Part shown: piece by piece, positions 56,764 to 64,000 of the stretch | Layout: each line of letters opens with the position of its first letter | How positions within the stretch are numbered: the stretch's first letter is position 1 | Source: an uncultured Clostridia bacterium | GTDB taxonomy: Bacteria; Bacillota; Clostridia; Oscillospirales; Ruminococcaceae | Direction of reading: 5' to 3' | DNA: 64,000 nucleotides | Assembly: GCA_944385905.1 (NCBI GenBank) | Contig: CALWZA010000017.1 | Span: forward strand, 1 to 64,000 | Translations under genes and position numbers: made by a program | Notes under the pieces: model-generated | Seen by the model: the letters and a program-made list of their open reading frames with translations, nothing else | Told to the model about the DNA's origin: nothing | Databases searched by the model: none

Positions 56764-58914
56764 ATGGGACTTACGGTTAGATCTGTCGGAAAAAACGCCG
56801 TCGGCACCGGCATAAAAATAAACAAGAATGATGAAAACTATGTGATCGCTATCGCCGGAAACCCGAATGTCGGCAAAAGCACGGTTTTTAACGCTTTGAC
56901 AGGCTTGAGACAGCACACGGGAAACTGGTCGGGCAAGACAGTTGAAAACGCAAGCGGACGTTTAAATTTCGACAAAACAGAAATATCCGTTATAGACATA
57001 CCCGGAACTTATTCCCTGCTTGCCCACTCGCCCGAAGAAGAAATCGCAAGAGATTTTATCTGTTTTGATCAGCCTGACGCTGTAATTATAGTCTGCGACG
57101 CAACCTGTCTTGAAAAAAATCTAAATCTTGTTTTGCAGATACTTGAAATCACCGGCAATGCCGTGGTTTGCGTAAATCTTATGGACGAAGCTGAAAAGCT
57201 CGGAATTAATCTGAACCTGACTGCCCTGTCAAAACGTCTGGGCGTTCCGGTACTCCCTGCCTGCGCGAGAAACGGAAAAGGTCTTTCAAAACTCATAAAA
57301 CAAACTTTATCTGTATGCAGACAAAAAATCTCATACAATCCGTTTACAGTCAAATATCTTCCATCGATTGAAGAAGCGGTAAGCATGGTTGAACCTGCTG
57401 TATCGGATATCGCAAAGAGTAACAATATTTCATCACGCTGGCTTGCGCTAAGGCTTATTGAAAATGACTCGTCGCTTATAAAGTCTCTCAACAGAGCTTT
57501 AAATATTGATATTCTTTCAATCAGCGACGTATCTGAAAGTATCCGCAAAGCAGTTTCATTTCTTGAAAGCAACGGTGTACCTCAGGATAAAATCAGAGAA
57601 AAAATCGTTTCCTGCATTTTTCTTAACGCTGAGGATATTTGCCTTGAGGCTATTCCTTCAAAAAGCTCGGATCACTGGAATAAATATATAAAAATTGACA
57701 GATTTTTAACAGGAAAACTGACCGGCATTCCCATTATGGTGATTTTGCTAGGCGCCATACTTTGGCTTACAATTGTAGGAGCAAACTATCCTTCCGAGAT
57801 AATTTCGTCGTTTTTATTTTTCATCGGAGATAAGCTGCGGTCGTTATTTGAATATATACATATTCCCGATTTGATAACAAGCGCTATAATCGACGGCGTT
57901 TACAAGGTTCTTGCATGGGTTACATCGGTTATGCTGCCTCCGATGGCAATTTTTTTCCCGTTGTTTACAATCTTAGAGGACTTGGGATATTTGCCGAGAG
58001 TAGCTTTCAACCTTGACGGAGCGTTTAAAAAATGTTCGGCGTGCGGCAAACAGAGTCTGACAATGGCGATGGGATTCGGCTGCAACGCCGCAGGAGTAGT
58101 AGGGTGCAGAATTATTGACTCTCCCCGTGAACGCCTGGCGGCTGTTATTACAAACAGTTTTGTTCCGTGCAACGGGCGGTTTCCTACTCTTATTTCAATT
58201 ATATCCATGTTTTTTATTGCAGGTGTTTCGGGACTGAGCGGCTCATTACTTTCAGCGCTCATGCTTACAGCGATAATAGTGTTTTCTGTCTTGATGACTC
58301 TTGCCGCAACGAAATTCCTGTCCTTAACGATACTTAAAGGTATTCCGTCGTCATTTTCGCTTGAGCTTCCTCCCTACCGCAGGCCGCAGGTCGCTAAAGT
58401 TATTGTACGATCAATACTTGACCGCACTGTATTTGTTTTAGCAAGAGCGGTTGCTGTTGCGGCTCCGGCAGGTCTTGTCATTTGGCTTATGGCAAACATA
58501 TCAATTTCAGGAAACACAATTCTCAATATCTGCTCGGATTTTCTCGACCCTTTGGGCAGGGCTCTCGGTATGGACGGTGTGATACTTCTTGCCTTCATAC
58601 TCGGATTTCCAGCCAACGAAATTGTTATTCCTCTTATTATCATGGCGTATATGTCGGGCGGAACTCTGACTGAGCTCGGAAGCCTTTCACAGCTTAAAGA
58701 ATTACTGGTTGCAAACGGGTGGACCTGGGTTACCGCTTTATGCACAATGCTGTTTTCGCTTATGCACTGGCCTTGCTCAACGACTTGTCTTACAATAAAA
58801 AAAGAAACGGGCGGAATCAAATGGACAGCTCTCGCAATCCTGCTCCCGACCGTTTGCGGAATGATAATTTGCTTTATTGTGGCTACGGCATCAAAAATTT
58901 TTCCATTCTCATAA
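56764..58914 (+). CDS. feoB: Ferrous iron transporter FeoB
   Basis: 716-aa GTPase-coupled Fe2+ importer. G1 GNPNVGKST (32-40), G3 DIPGT, G4 NLMDE. A helical GDI region follows, then about eight or more transmembrane helices. The pore motif reads GFGCNAAGVVGCRI (about 434-447) and, further on, FVPCNGRFPTL, so both cysteines of the Fe path are kept although the first motif differs from the classic GCNVPAIMATR. The start ATG 56764 has AAAGGG 10 nt upstream. The 3' end overlaps the convergent DUF4190 gene by 32 nt. Confidence 0.94.
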   Translation: MGLTVRSVGKNAVGTGIKINKNDENYVIAIAGNPNVGKSTVFNALTGLRQHTGNWSGKTVENASGRLNFDKTEISVIDIPGTYSLLAHSPEEEIARDFICFDQPDAVIIVCDATCLEKNLNLVLQILEITGNAVVCVNLMDEAEKLGINLNLTALSKRLGVPVLPACARNGKGLSKLIKQTLSVCRQKISYNPFTVKYLPSIEEAVSMVEPAVSDIAKSNNISSRWLALRLIENDSSLIKSLNRALNIDILSISDVSESIRKAVSFLESNGVPQDKIREKIVSCIFLNAEDICLEAIPSKSSDHWNKYIKIDRFLTGKLTGIPIMVILLGAILWLTIVGANYPSEIISSFLFFIGDKLRSLFEYIHIPDLITSAIIDGVYKVLAWVTSVMLPPMAIFFPLFTILEDLGYLPRVAFNLDGAFKKCSACGKQSLTMAMGFGCNAAGVVGCRIIDSPRERLAAVITNSFVPCNGRFPTLISIISMFFIAGVSGLSGSLLSALMLTAIIVFSVLMTLAATKFLSLTILKGIPSSFSLELPPYRRPQVAKVIVRSILDRTVFVLARAVAVAAPAGLVIWLMANISISGNTILNICSDFLDPLGRALGMDGVILLAFILGFPANEIVIPLIIMAYMSGGTLTELGSLSQLKELLVANGWTWVTALCTMLFSLMHWPCSTTCLTIKKETGGIKWTALAILLPTVCGMIICFIVATASKIFPFS

Positions 58915-59347
58915 ATTCGTGCATATATCTCATACCTGCATCAGAAAAAAAGTAAAACAATCCGCTGGCGGCAATATAAATCAAAAATATAAATAACACA
59001 GATAATACGATTCCGATTATGCCGAAAACAAGTCCTGTTGTCGCGACTCCTTTGGGGAACCCGAACTTTGACGCATAGGATCTTGCCGAAGCGCCCAAAA
59101 CAATAGCTACGATTCCCAAAACTATACCGAATATAATAGTTTCACACAGAACAAATGACATTATTCCGAGCACTAAAGAAGCTATAGCTGTACCGTCCTT
59201 AGGCTGAGGATAAGGCTGAAACTGCTGGTATTGCTGATATTGGTTATACTGCTGAGGCTGCTGATAATACTGGTTCTGCCCGTTATTGGCTGCTCCGTTA
59301 TTATTTTGATATGTATTCTCTGACGCTGTTGTTTGATAATTGTCCAT
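58883..59347 (-). CDS. DUF4190-type membrane protein with Gln/Tyr/Asn-rich N-terminus
   Basis: 154 aa. The N-terminal third (about 1-48) is low-complexity, rich in Gln, Tyr and Asn with QQPQQY/NQYQQY repeats. Then PKDGTAIASLVLGIMSFVLC opens two or three transmembrane segments typical of DUF4190. The function is unknown; such proteins are common in Firmicutes. The start at 59347 has AAAGGGG upstream. The 3' end lies antisense to the last codons of feoB, with no terminator between. Confidence 0.75.
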   Translation of the reverse strand: MDNYQTTASENTYQNNNGAANNGQNQYYQQPQQYNQYQQYQQFQPYPQPKDGTAIASLVLGIMSFVLCETIIFGIVLGIVAIVLGASARSYASKFGFPKGVATTGLVFGIIGIVLSVLFIFLIYIAASGLFYFFSDAGMRYMHEFMRMEKFLMP

Positions 59348-59387
59348 ATTAATCCCCTTTCTTTCAAAAAAAGATATTTGCATTTAT

Positions 59388-59416
59388 ATTTTATCATTCA
59401 AATGTCTGTTTGTCAA
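59388..59416 (-). promoter_or_regulatory. Promoter of the DUF4190 gene
   Basis: Minus-strand -35 TTGACA (59416-59411), 17-nt spacer, -10 TAAAAT (59393-59388). The -35 directly follows the T tract of the valS terminator. Confidence 0.8.
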
Positions 59417-59420
59417 CAAA

Positions 59421-59449
59421 AAGCCCTGTACGTTCATCGCACAGGGCTT
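59421..59449 (-). terminator. Terminator of valS
   Basis: Minus strand AAGCCCTGT, 11-nt loop, ACAGGGCTTTTTGTT, a few nucleotides after the valS stop. Confidence 0.85.
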
Positions 59450-59452
59450 AAC

Positions 59453-62080
59453 TTATTTTTTGCTGAAAGCCGCTATTGATTCGTCGATTTTCGACATTTT
59501 CTCGAGTGCTTTCGCAAGCTTTGCTTTTTCGGTTTCGATGAGCTGAGCCGGAGCTTTTGAAACAAAGCCCTGATTATTAAGCTTGCCGCTTAAGAAATCT
59601 ATGTCCTTTTGAACCGACGCCTTTTCCTTCGCTAGCCTTTCAAGCTCTTTCTTTGTATCAACTATCTCTGACAAGGGTATGAAAATTCTCGCGCAGTCGG
59701 TAACCACCGTGAGCGCGTCGTCAACATTTACCTTATCCGCAATTTCAACCTCGGAAGCTGACGCAAGCCTCTCAAAGAACATTACGCCCTTTTCGAAAAC
59801 TTCCTTTTCGGCGGTTTCAATATGAACCGTCGCTTTTACAGACGGTGCGACGTTCATTTCAGCTCTTCGGTTTCTGATTGCCTTAATAGCTGTGATAATT
59901 TTTTCAAAGTCAGCTTCTTCAGATGTGAACCTAAGTGACTCGTCAAATGTCGGGAACTTCTCAAGCATAAGCGGCTTTCCGCTGTTTACGAGAGCCTGCC
60001 ATATTTCCTCGGTAATAAACGGCATAAAAGGATGCAGAAGCTTTAACATTCCCTGCATAACCCATACTAAAACATGCTGTGCTGTGAGAGCGGTTTCCCC
60101 TCCTGCGGCGATTCTAGGCTTTGTAAGCTCAATATACCAATCGCAGTAAACGTCCCAGATAAAGTCATAAAGCTTTGCGACAGCTACGCCGAGCTCAAAC
60201 TTGTCGAGGTTTTCGTTTACTTCCTTTGCGAGCGTGTTGAACTTGCTGACCACCCATTTATCCTCGATATTGAGATTTTCAGGGAGCTTGCCCGTAATCT
60301 CAAAGTCCTCGGGAAGATTCATCATAATAAACCTTGAGGCGTTCCAGAGCTTGTTTGCGAAATTCCTCGAAGCTTTGACCTTGTCGTCGGAATATCTCAT
60401 ATCGTTTCCAGGCGAGTTTCCTGTCGCAAGCATAAATCTGAGGGCGTCCGCTCCGTAGCGATCTATTACCTCGAGAGGGTCTATTCCGTTGCCCAAAGAC
60501 TTTGACATCTTTCTGCCCTGCGAATCCCTTACGAGTCCGTGGATAAATACCGTGTCAAACGGGGCCTTTCCTGTATACTCAATTCCGCTGAACATCATTC
60601 TCATAACCCAGAACGGAATGATATCGTAGCCGGTGACAAGCGTGTTTGTAGGATAGAAATAGTCGAAATCTTCGGTTTTGTCAGGCCAGCCGAGAGTTGA
60701 AAACGGCCACAACGCCGATGAAAACCATGTGTCCAGGGTATCAGGGTCCTGTCTCATAGGCTTTCCGCACTTAGGACAGGTTACGCTGTTTTCCTTTGAT
60801 ACAACCATTTCGCCGCAGTCGTCGCAGTAAAACGCCGGTATCTGATGTCCCCACCAAATCTGACGTGAAATACACCAGTCTCTGATATTCTCAAGCCAGT
60901 GGAAATATGTCTTTTCAAATCTTTCGGGAACAAAGCGTGTTTCTCCGGACTTAACAGCTTCGATTGCGGGCTTAGCGAGCGGCTCCATTTTTACGAACCA
61001 CTGTGTTGAAACCTTAGGCTCAACCGTTGTTCCGCAGCGGTAGCATGTGCCTACGTTATGGTCATGCTCCTCAACTCTAACAAGGAATCCCTCAGCCTCA
61101 AGGTCGGCAACGATAGCCTTTCTCGCTTCATATCTGTCCATTCCTGCGTATTTCGGATAATCGTCAACGATTTTCGCGTCGTCCGTCATTACGTTTATAA
61201 TCGGGAGATTGTGCCTTTTTCCGACCTCAAAGTCGTTAGGGTCGTGGGCAGGCGTGATTTTTACCACTCCCGTTCCGAAATCGACCTCTACATAATCGTC
61301 CGCAATTACCGGGATTTCTCGTCCGACAAGAGGAAGAATAACAGTTTTTCCGACAATGTCCTTATACCTTTCATCATTTGGATTGACCGCAATCGCAGTA
61401 TCGCCCAAAAGGGTTTCAGGACGGGTTGTCGCAAGCTCAACATAGCCTGAGCCGTCCGAAAGAGGGTATCTGAGATGCCAGAAATGTCCTGCCTGATCCT
61501 GATACTCAACCTCCGCGTCGGAAAGAGACGTTTTGCATTTAGGGCACCAGTTGATTATTCTTTCTCCTCTGTATATAAGCCCTTTGTTATAATAATTTAC
61601 GAAAGCTTCTTTAACAGCCTTTGAGCAGCCCTCGTCCATTGTAAAACGCTCTCTTGACCAATCGCATGATGATCCGAGCTTTTTAAGCTGCTCAATGATT
61701 CGCCCGCCGTACTGTTCTTTCCATTTCCAAGCTCTTTCAAGAAATGCCTCTCTGCCGATTTCCTCTTTGGTTATTCCCTCCTCACGCATTTTCGCGACAA
61801 TCTTTGCCTCTGTCGCAATCGCCGCGTGGTCGGTTCCTGGGAGCCACAAAGCACAGTATCCCGACATTCTCTTGTATCTTATTAAAATATCCTGAAGCGT
61901 GTTGTCAAGGGCGTGTCCCATGTGGAGCTGACCCGTTATGTTCGGAGGCGGAATTACTATTGTATACGGCTTTTTCTTGCTGTCAGGAACAGCCTTAAAG
62001 CAGTCGTTTTTAAGCCAATACGCATATATTTTATCCTCGACCTCTTTGGGCTCATAGAGCTTGCTGAGTTCTTTTCTCAT
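59453..62080 (-). CDS. valS: Valyl-tRNA synthetase
   Basis: Class I synthetase charging tRNA-Val, 875 aa. HIGH motif as HMGHA (in ITGQLHMGHALDN), the CP1 editing domain with TTRPETLLGDTA, two zinc knuckles (NWCPKCKTSL; CYRCG and CDDCGE...CPKCG), KMSKS as RKMSKSLGNG, and the C-terminal coiled coil (about 805-875). No T-box leader is present: only 33 nt separate it from ackA, so the two are probably co-transcribed. Confidence 0.96.
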   Translation of the reverse strand: MRKELSKLYEPKEVEDKIYAYWLKNDCFKAVPDSKKKPYTIVIPPPNITGQLHMGHALDNTLQDILIRYKRMSGYCALWLPGTDHAAIATEAKIVAKMREEGITKEEIGREAFLERAWKWKEQYGGRIIEQLKKLGSSCDWSRERFTMDEGCSKAVKEAFVNYYNKGLIYRGERIINWCPKCKTSLSDAEVEYQDQAGHFWHLRYPLSDGSGYVELATTRPETLLGDTAIAVNPNDERYKDIVGKTVILPLVGREIPVIADDYVEVDFGTGVVKITPAHDPNDFEVGKRHNLPIINVMTDDAKIVDDYPKYAGMDRYEARKAIVADLEAEGFLVRVEEHDHNVGTCYRCGTTVEPKVSTQWFVKMEPLAKPAIEAVKSGETRFVPERFEKTYFHWLENIRDWCISRQIWWGHQIPAFYCDDCGEMVVSKENSVTCPKCGKPMRQDPDTLDTWFSSALWPFSTLGWPDKTEDFDYFYPTNTLVTGYDIIPFWVMRMMFSGIEYTGKAPFDTVFIHGLVRDSQGRKMSKSLGNGIDPLEVIDRYGADALRFMLATGNSPGNDMRYSDDKVKASRNFANKLWNASRFIMMNLPEDFEITGKLPENLNIEDKWVVSKFNTLAKEVNENLDKFELGVAVAKLYDFIWDVYCDWYIELTKPRIAAGGETALTAQHVLVWVMQGMLKLLHPFMPFITEEIWQALVNSGKPLMLEKFPTFDESLRFTSEEADFEKIITAIKAIRNRRAEMNVAPSVKATVHIETAEKEVFEKGVMFFERLASASEVEIADKVNVDDALTVVTDCARIFIPLSEIVDTKKELERLAKEKASVQKDIDFLSGKLNNQGFVSKAPAQLIETEKAKLAKALEKMSKIDESIAAFSKK

Positions 62081-62113
62081 ATTAAAGTTTCCTTTCAGTT
62101 ATATTGCTTTTGT

Positions 62114-63319
62114 TTATTTATGCTCGACAAGCTCGAGGGTATCTCTTGCGATAAGAAGCTCTTCGTTTGTCGGAACAACCCAGACCTCAACCTTTGAATC
62201 GGCTGTTGAGATCTTTTTAAGAGTCCCCTTAACCTCCTTGTTAAGCTCCTCGTCTATTTTAATTCCGAAAAAGTCCATGTCCTTGCATACAGCGCCTCTG
62301 ACTTCCCATGAATTCTCTCCGATTCCGCCTGTAAACAGCACTGCGTCAAGTCCGTTCATAACGGCCGCATATGAACCGATGAATTTTTTAATATCATACT
62401 GTAGAATATCGCTTGTAATGATTGCTCTCTTATCTCCCTTTTCAACCGCCGCGCATATATCTCTGTTGTCGCTTGAAACTCCCGAAAGTCCCAAAAATCC
62501 TGATTTTTTATTCATATACTCACTCATCTGGGACGGAGTAAAGCCGTGCTTATCCATTACATAAGTAACTGCCGAGGGGTCTACAGAGCCGCATCGAGTA
62601 CCCATTACAAGACCGTCGAGAGGAGTGAAGCCCATTGATGTATCCACTGACTTTCCGCCGTCAACCGCGGTTATAGACGAGCCGTTTCCCAAGTGACACG
62701 ATACAATCTTCAAATCCTTAGGGTCTTTTCCCATTGCCCTTGCGATCGCCGCAGATACAAAACGGTGAGATGTTCCGTGGAATCCGTACTTTCTTACATG
62801 ATATTTTTTATAGTCCTCATAAGGAAGGCCGTAAAGATAAGCCTTTGGCGGCATGGTCTGATGAAACGCCGTATCGAAAACAACAACCATCGGTGTAGTT
62901 TCCGGAAGCACCTTTTTGCAGGCTCTGAGAGCAAGAGCGTGAGCGTGATTGTGGACAGGCGCAAGCTCACGAAGCTCGTCGATTTTATCTATAATCTCAT
63001 CGGTTACGAGACAAGCCTTGTCAAAAAACTCCGCTCCCTGAACGATTCTGTGTCCGACAGCTCCGATTTCAGCCATACTTTTAATTACCGCGTTTTCTCC
63101 TGTTGTCAAAACCTCAACAAGCTTTTCAAAAGCCTCGGTATGGGTTGGGAAAGAACACTCCTGCTCGATTTTTATTCCCTTTGCGGGGACCTTGTGCGAA
63201 AGATGTCCGTCGATACCTATTCTGTCACAGTTTCCCTTTGCGATAACAGACTCGTCCTTCATATCGAGAAGCTGGTACTTAAGCGATGAGCTTCCGGCGT
63301 TTACTACCAAAATCAGCAT
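62114..63319 (-). CDS. ackA: Acetate kinase
   Basis: Interconverts acetyl phosphate and acetate with ATP gain, a main fermentative ATP source; 401 aa. Motifs: VVNAGSSSLKYQLLD at the N-terminus, GHRIVQGAEFF with the catalytic Arg, DTAFHQTMP, HLGNGSSITAVDGGKSVDTSMGF (in parts) and FTGGIGENS. The start at ATG 63319 has AAGGAG 8 nt upstream; longer in-frame readings run into the promoter. No pta gene is adjacent; valS follows instead. Confidence 0.96.
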   Translation of the reverse strand: MLILVVNAGSSSLKYQLLDMKDESVIAKGNCDRIGIDGHLSHKVPAKGIKIEQECSFPTHTEAFEKLVEVLTTGENAVIKSMAEIGAVGHRIVQGAEFFDKACLVTDEIIDKIDELRELAPVHNHAHALALRACKKVLPETTPMVVVFDTAFHQTMPPKAYLYGLPYEDYKKYHVRKYGFHGTSHRFVSAAIARAMGKDPKDLKIVSCHLGNGSSITAVDGGKSVDTSMGFTPLDGLVMGTRCGSVDPSAVTYVMDKHGFTPSQMSEYMNKKSGFLGLSGVSSDNRDICAAVEKGDKRAIITSDILQYDIKKFIGSYAAVMNGLDAVLFTGGIGENSWEVRGAVCKDMDFFGIKIDEELNKEVKGTLKKISTADSKVEVWVVPTNEELLIARDTLELVEHK

Positions 63320-63388
63320 TTTAACTACTCCTTTTAAAATCAGATATAATAACAAAAAGCTATAATGTTTTGTTATACAAGCATTTTT

Positions 63389-63417
63389 ATAATACAATAT
63401 TTATTAAAAAAAATCAA
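63389..63417 (-). promoter_or_regulatory. Promoter of ackA-valS
   Basis: Minus-strand -35 TTGATT (63417-63412), 17-nt spacer, -10 TATTAT (63394-63389). The leader contains an AT-only hairpin (ATAACAAAA ... TTTTTGTTAT), too weak to call as a terminator. Confidence 0.65.
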
Positions 63418-63592
63418 GTTTTTTGCATTAATCGCAGGCACTTTTTTCATTATATCAGCATTATCAGCATTTTCTTTTAGATGATGCCGATTAAGCATTT
63501 AATTTATGCATTTTTCACAGTTTCAATCTCCCGAAATAGCCAAAACAACAAAATCAAAAGCGTTCTGCAATAATTAACCATTGTAATTTGTG

Positions 63593-63625
63593 TTACAGTC
63601 AGATTACAATCATATTACAATTTGC
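63593..63625 (+). promoter_or_regulatory. Three 11-bp direct repeats of TTACA (candidate PhoB-type site)
   Basis: TTACA occurs at 63593, 63604 and 63615, exactly 11 bp apart; the last two units read ATTACAATCAT and ATTACAATTTG. The array ends 10 bp before a -35. The same TTACA, 11-bp pattern stands before pstS, so the same OmpR-type regulator may bind here. Confidence 0.55.
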
Positions 63626-63634
63626 CGCAATGAA

Positions 63635-63663
63635 TTGATTCTTCGGTGAAAGCATGGTATATT
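63635..63663 (+). promoter_or_regulatory. Promoter of the DUF4349 lipoprotein gene
   Basis: -35 TTGATT (63635-63640), 17-nt spacer, -10 TATATT (63658-63663), about 30 nt before the ATG. Confidence 0.7.
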
Positions 63664-63692
63664 GTTTACAACATACTGAAAGGACTGATTTT

Positions 63693-64000
63693 ATGAAAGC
63701 TAAAAGGATTTCTTTGGTTCTTGCGTTTATGTGCGCTGTTTGTCTCGTGTTTTCCTCCTGCGGTTCCGAGTCTAAATCATACGATGTTTCTTTCAATGAT
63801 AACAGTATGTCTGACTCAGCCGGTCAGACATCTCCGGAATATTATCCCGAAGAACCGGTTGAAGAGGAAATCGCCGTTGAAAGTCCGAGCATCGACACAG
63901 CGACTGACAGCGATTTGGACGAGAGCATTACTGAATCTCAGACAAGCGACGTCGCTTCACGAAAGCTTATAAAAAATGTTCACATTGATTTGGAAACCAA
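63693..64000 (+). CDS. DUF4349-type lipoprotein, N-terminal part (cut by window end)
   Basis: 102 codons are visible. The signal peptide ends in a lipobox F-S-S-C (Cys23). A long acidic Ser/Glu/Asp-rich tether (about 45-88) follows, then SRKLIKNVHIDLET, the typical opening of a DUF4349 domain. AAAGGA ribosome site 9 nt upstream. Such proteins are predicted to be membrane-linked and coiled-coil, function unknown. The three upstream TTACA repeats suggest regulation by a PhoB-type protein. The rest lies beyond the window. Confidence 0.75.
   Translation, partial: MKAKRISLVLAFMCAVCLVFSSCGSESKSYDVSFNDNSMSDSAGQTSPEYYPEEPVEEEIAVESPSIDTATDSDLDESITESQTSDVASRKLIKNVHIDLET

Noticed and set aside
62081-62113. 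T-box leader of valS
   Set aside because: The gap to ackA is only 33 nt and holds just the ribosome site.
63455-63475. Short direct repeat ATCAGCATT
   Set aside because: Only two copies of 9 bp in AT-rich DNA with no link to a promoter or hairpin.

Overview
The window looks like chromosome of a low-GC, anaerobic, spore-forming Clostridia bacterium, most likely Oscillospiraceae/Ruminococcaceae. The basis is the gene content (spoIIR, Rnf complex, FeoAB, 2-hydroxyacyl-CoA-dehydratase-type activase, AddAB, F-type ATP synthase operon, SAM-I riboswitch), strong AGGAGG-type ribosome sites and sigma-A-like promoters (TTGACA/TATAAT, 17-18 nt spacing). This placement is inferred from gene families, not from a marker gene. 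I found no rRNA, tRNA, CRISPR array, insertion sequence or prophage.

Layout. 1-330: promoter, leader palindrome and the damaged 5' end of a leftward lipoprotein gene. 331-3723: large GH2 beta-galactosidase. 3985-6248: tmk, popT-like DUF368 gene and an HD-domain hydrolase. 6287-8740: polar amino-acid ABC transporter, divergent from asnB (9103-10941). 10989-15220: split acyl-CoA-dehydratase activase/reductase pair. 15377-23015: spoIIR-addB-addA. 23150-25229: potassium uptake trkA/trkH. 25584-28613: fused ABC transporter with a very large ectodomain. 28747-31060: PHP phosphoesterase, malic enzyme, TSCPD protein. 31131-37592: pstSCAB-phoU-phoB-phoR. 37824-44900: ATP synthase operon. 44998-47826: NUDIX hydrolase, helix-hairpin-helix protein, and metK behind a SAM-I riboswitch. 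47996-55937: rnfCDGEAB followed by a duplicated lipoprotein, ApbE flavin transferase and a second FMN-binding protein. 56041-58914: tiny acidic surface peptide divergent from feoAB. 58883-63319: DUF4190 protein, valS, ackA. 63693-end: start of a DUF4349 lipoprotein.

How it fits together. The energy section is the most coherent part. Rnf couples ferredoxin oxidation by NAD+ to ion export. The ATP synthase c subunit carries E28 plus E61-S62-T63...Y66, the pattern of Na+-binding c-rings with two carboxylates. Together they suggest a sodium-based circuit, although potassium uptake is also encoded nearby. The Rnf locus brings its own flavinylation enzyme (ApbE) and an extra membrane-anchored FMN protein, which could extend electron flow to the outer face of the membrane.

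The phosphate locus has 11-bp-spaced TTACA direct repeats at the pstS promoter, and the same pattern recurs three times at the promoter of the last gene in the window. PstS itself appears circularly permuted. The best candidates for undescribed biology are the Rnf-linked duplicated lipoprotein and second FMN protein, the acidic sorted peptide beside feoAB, the RnfE Cys tail and the recurring TTACA regulatory array.
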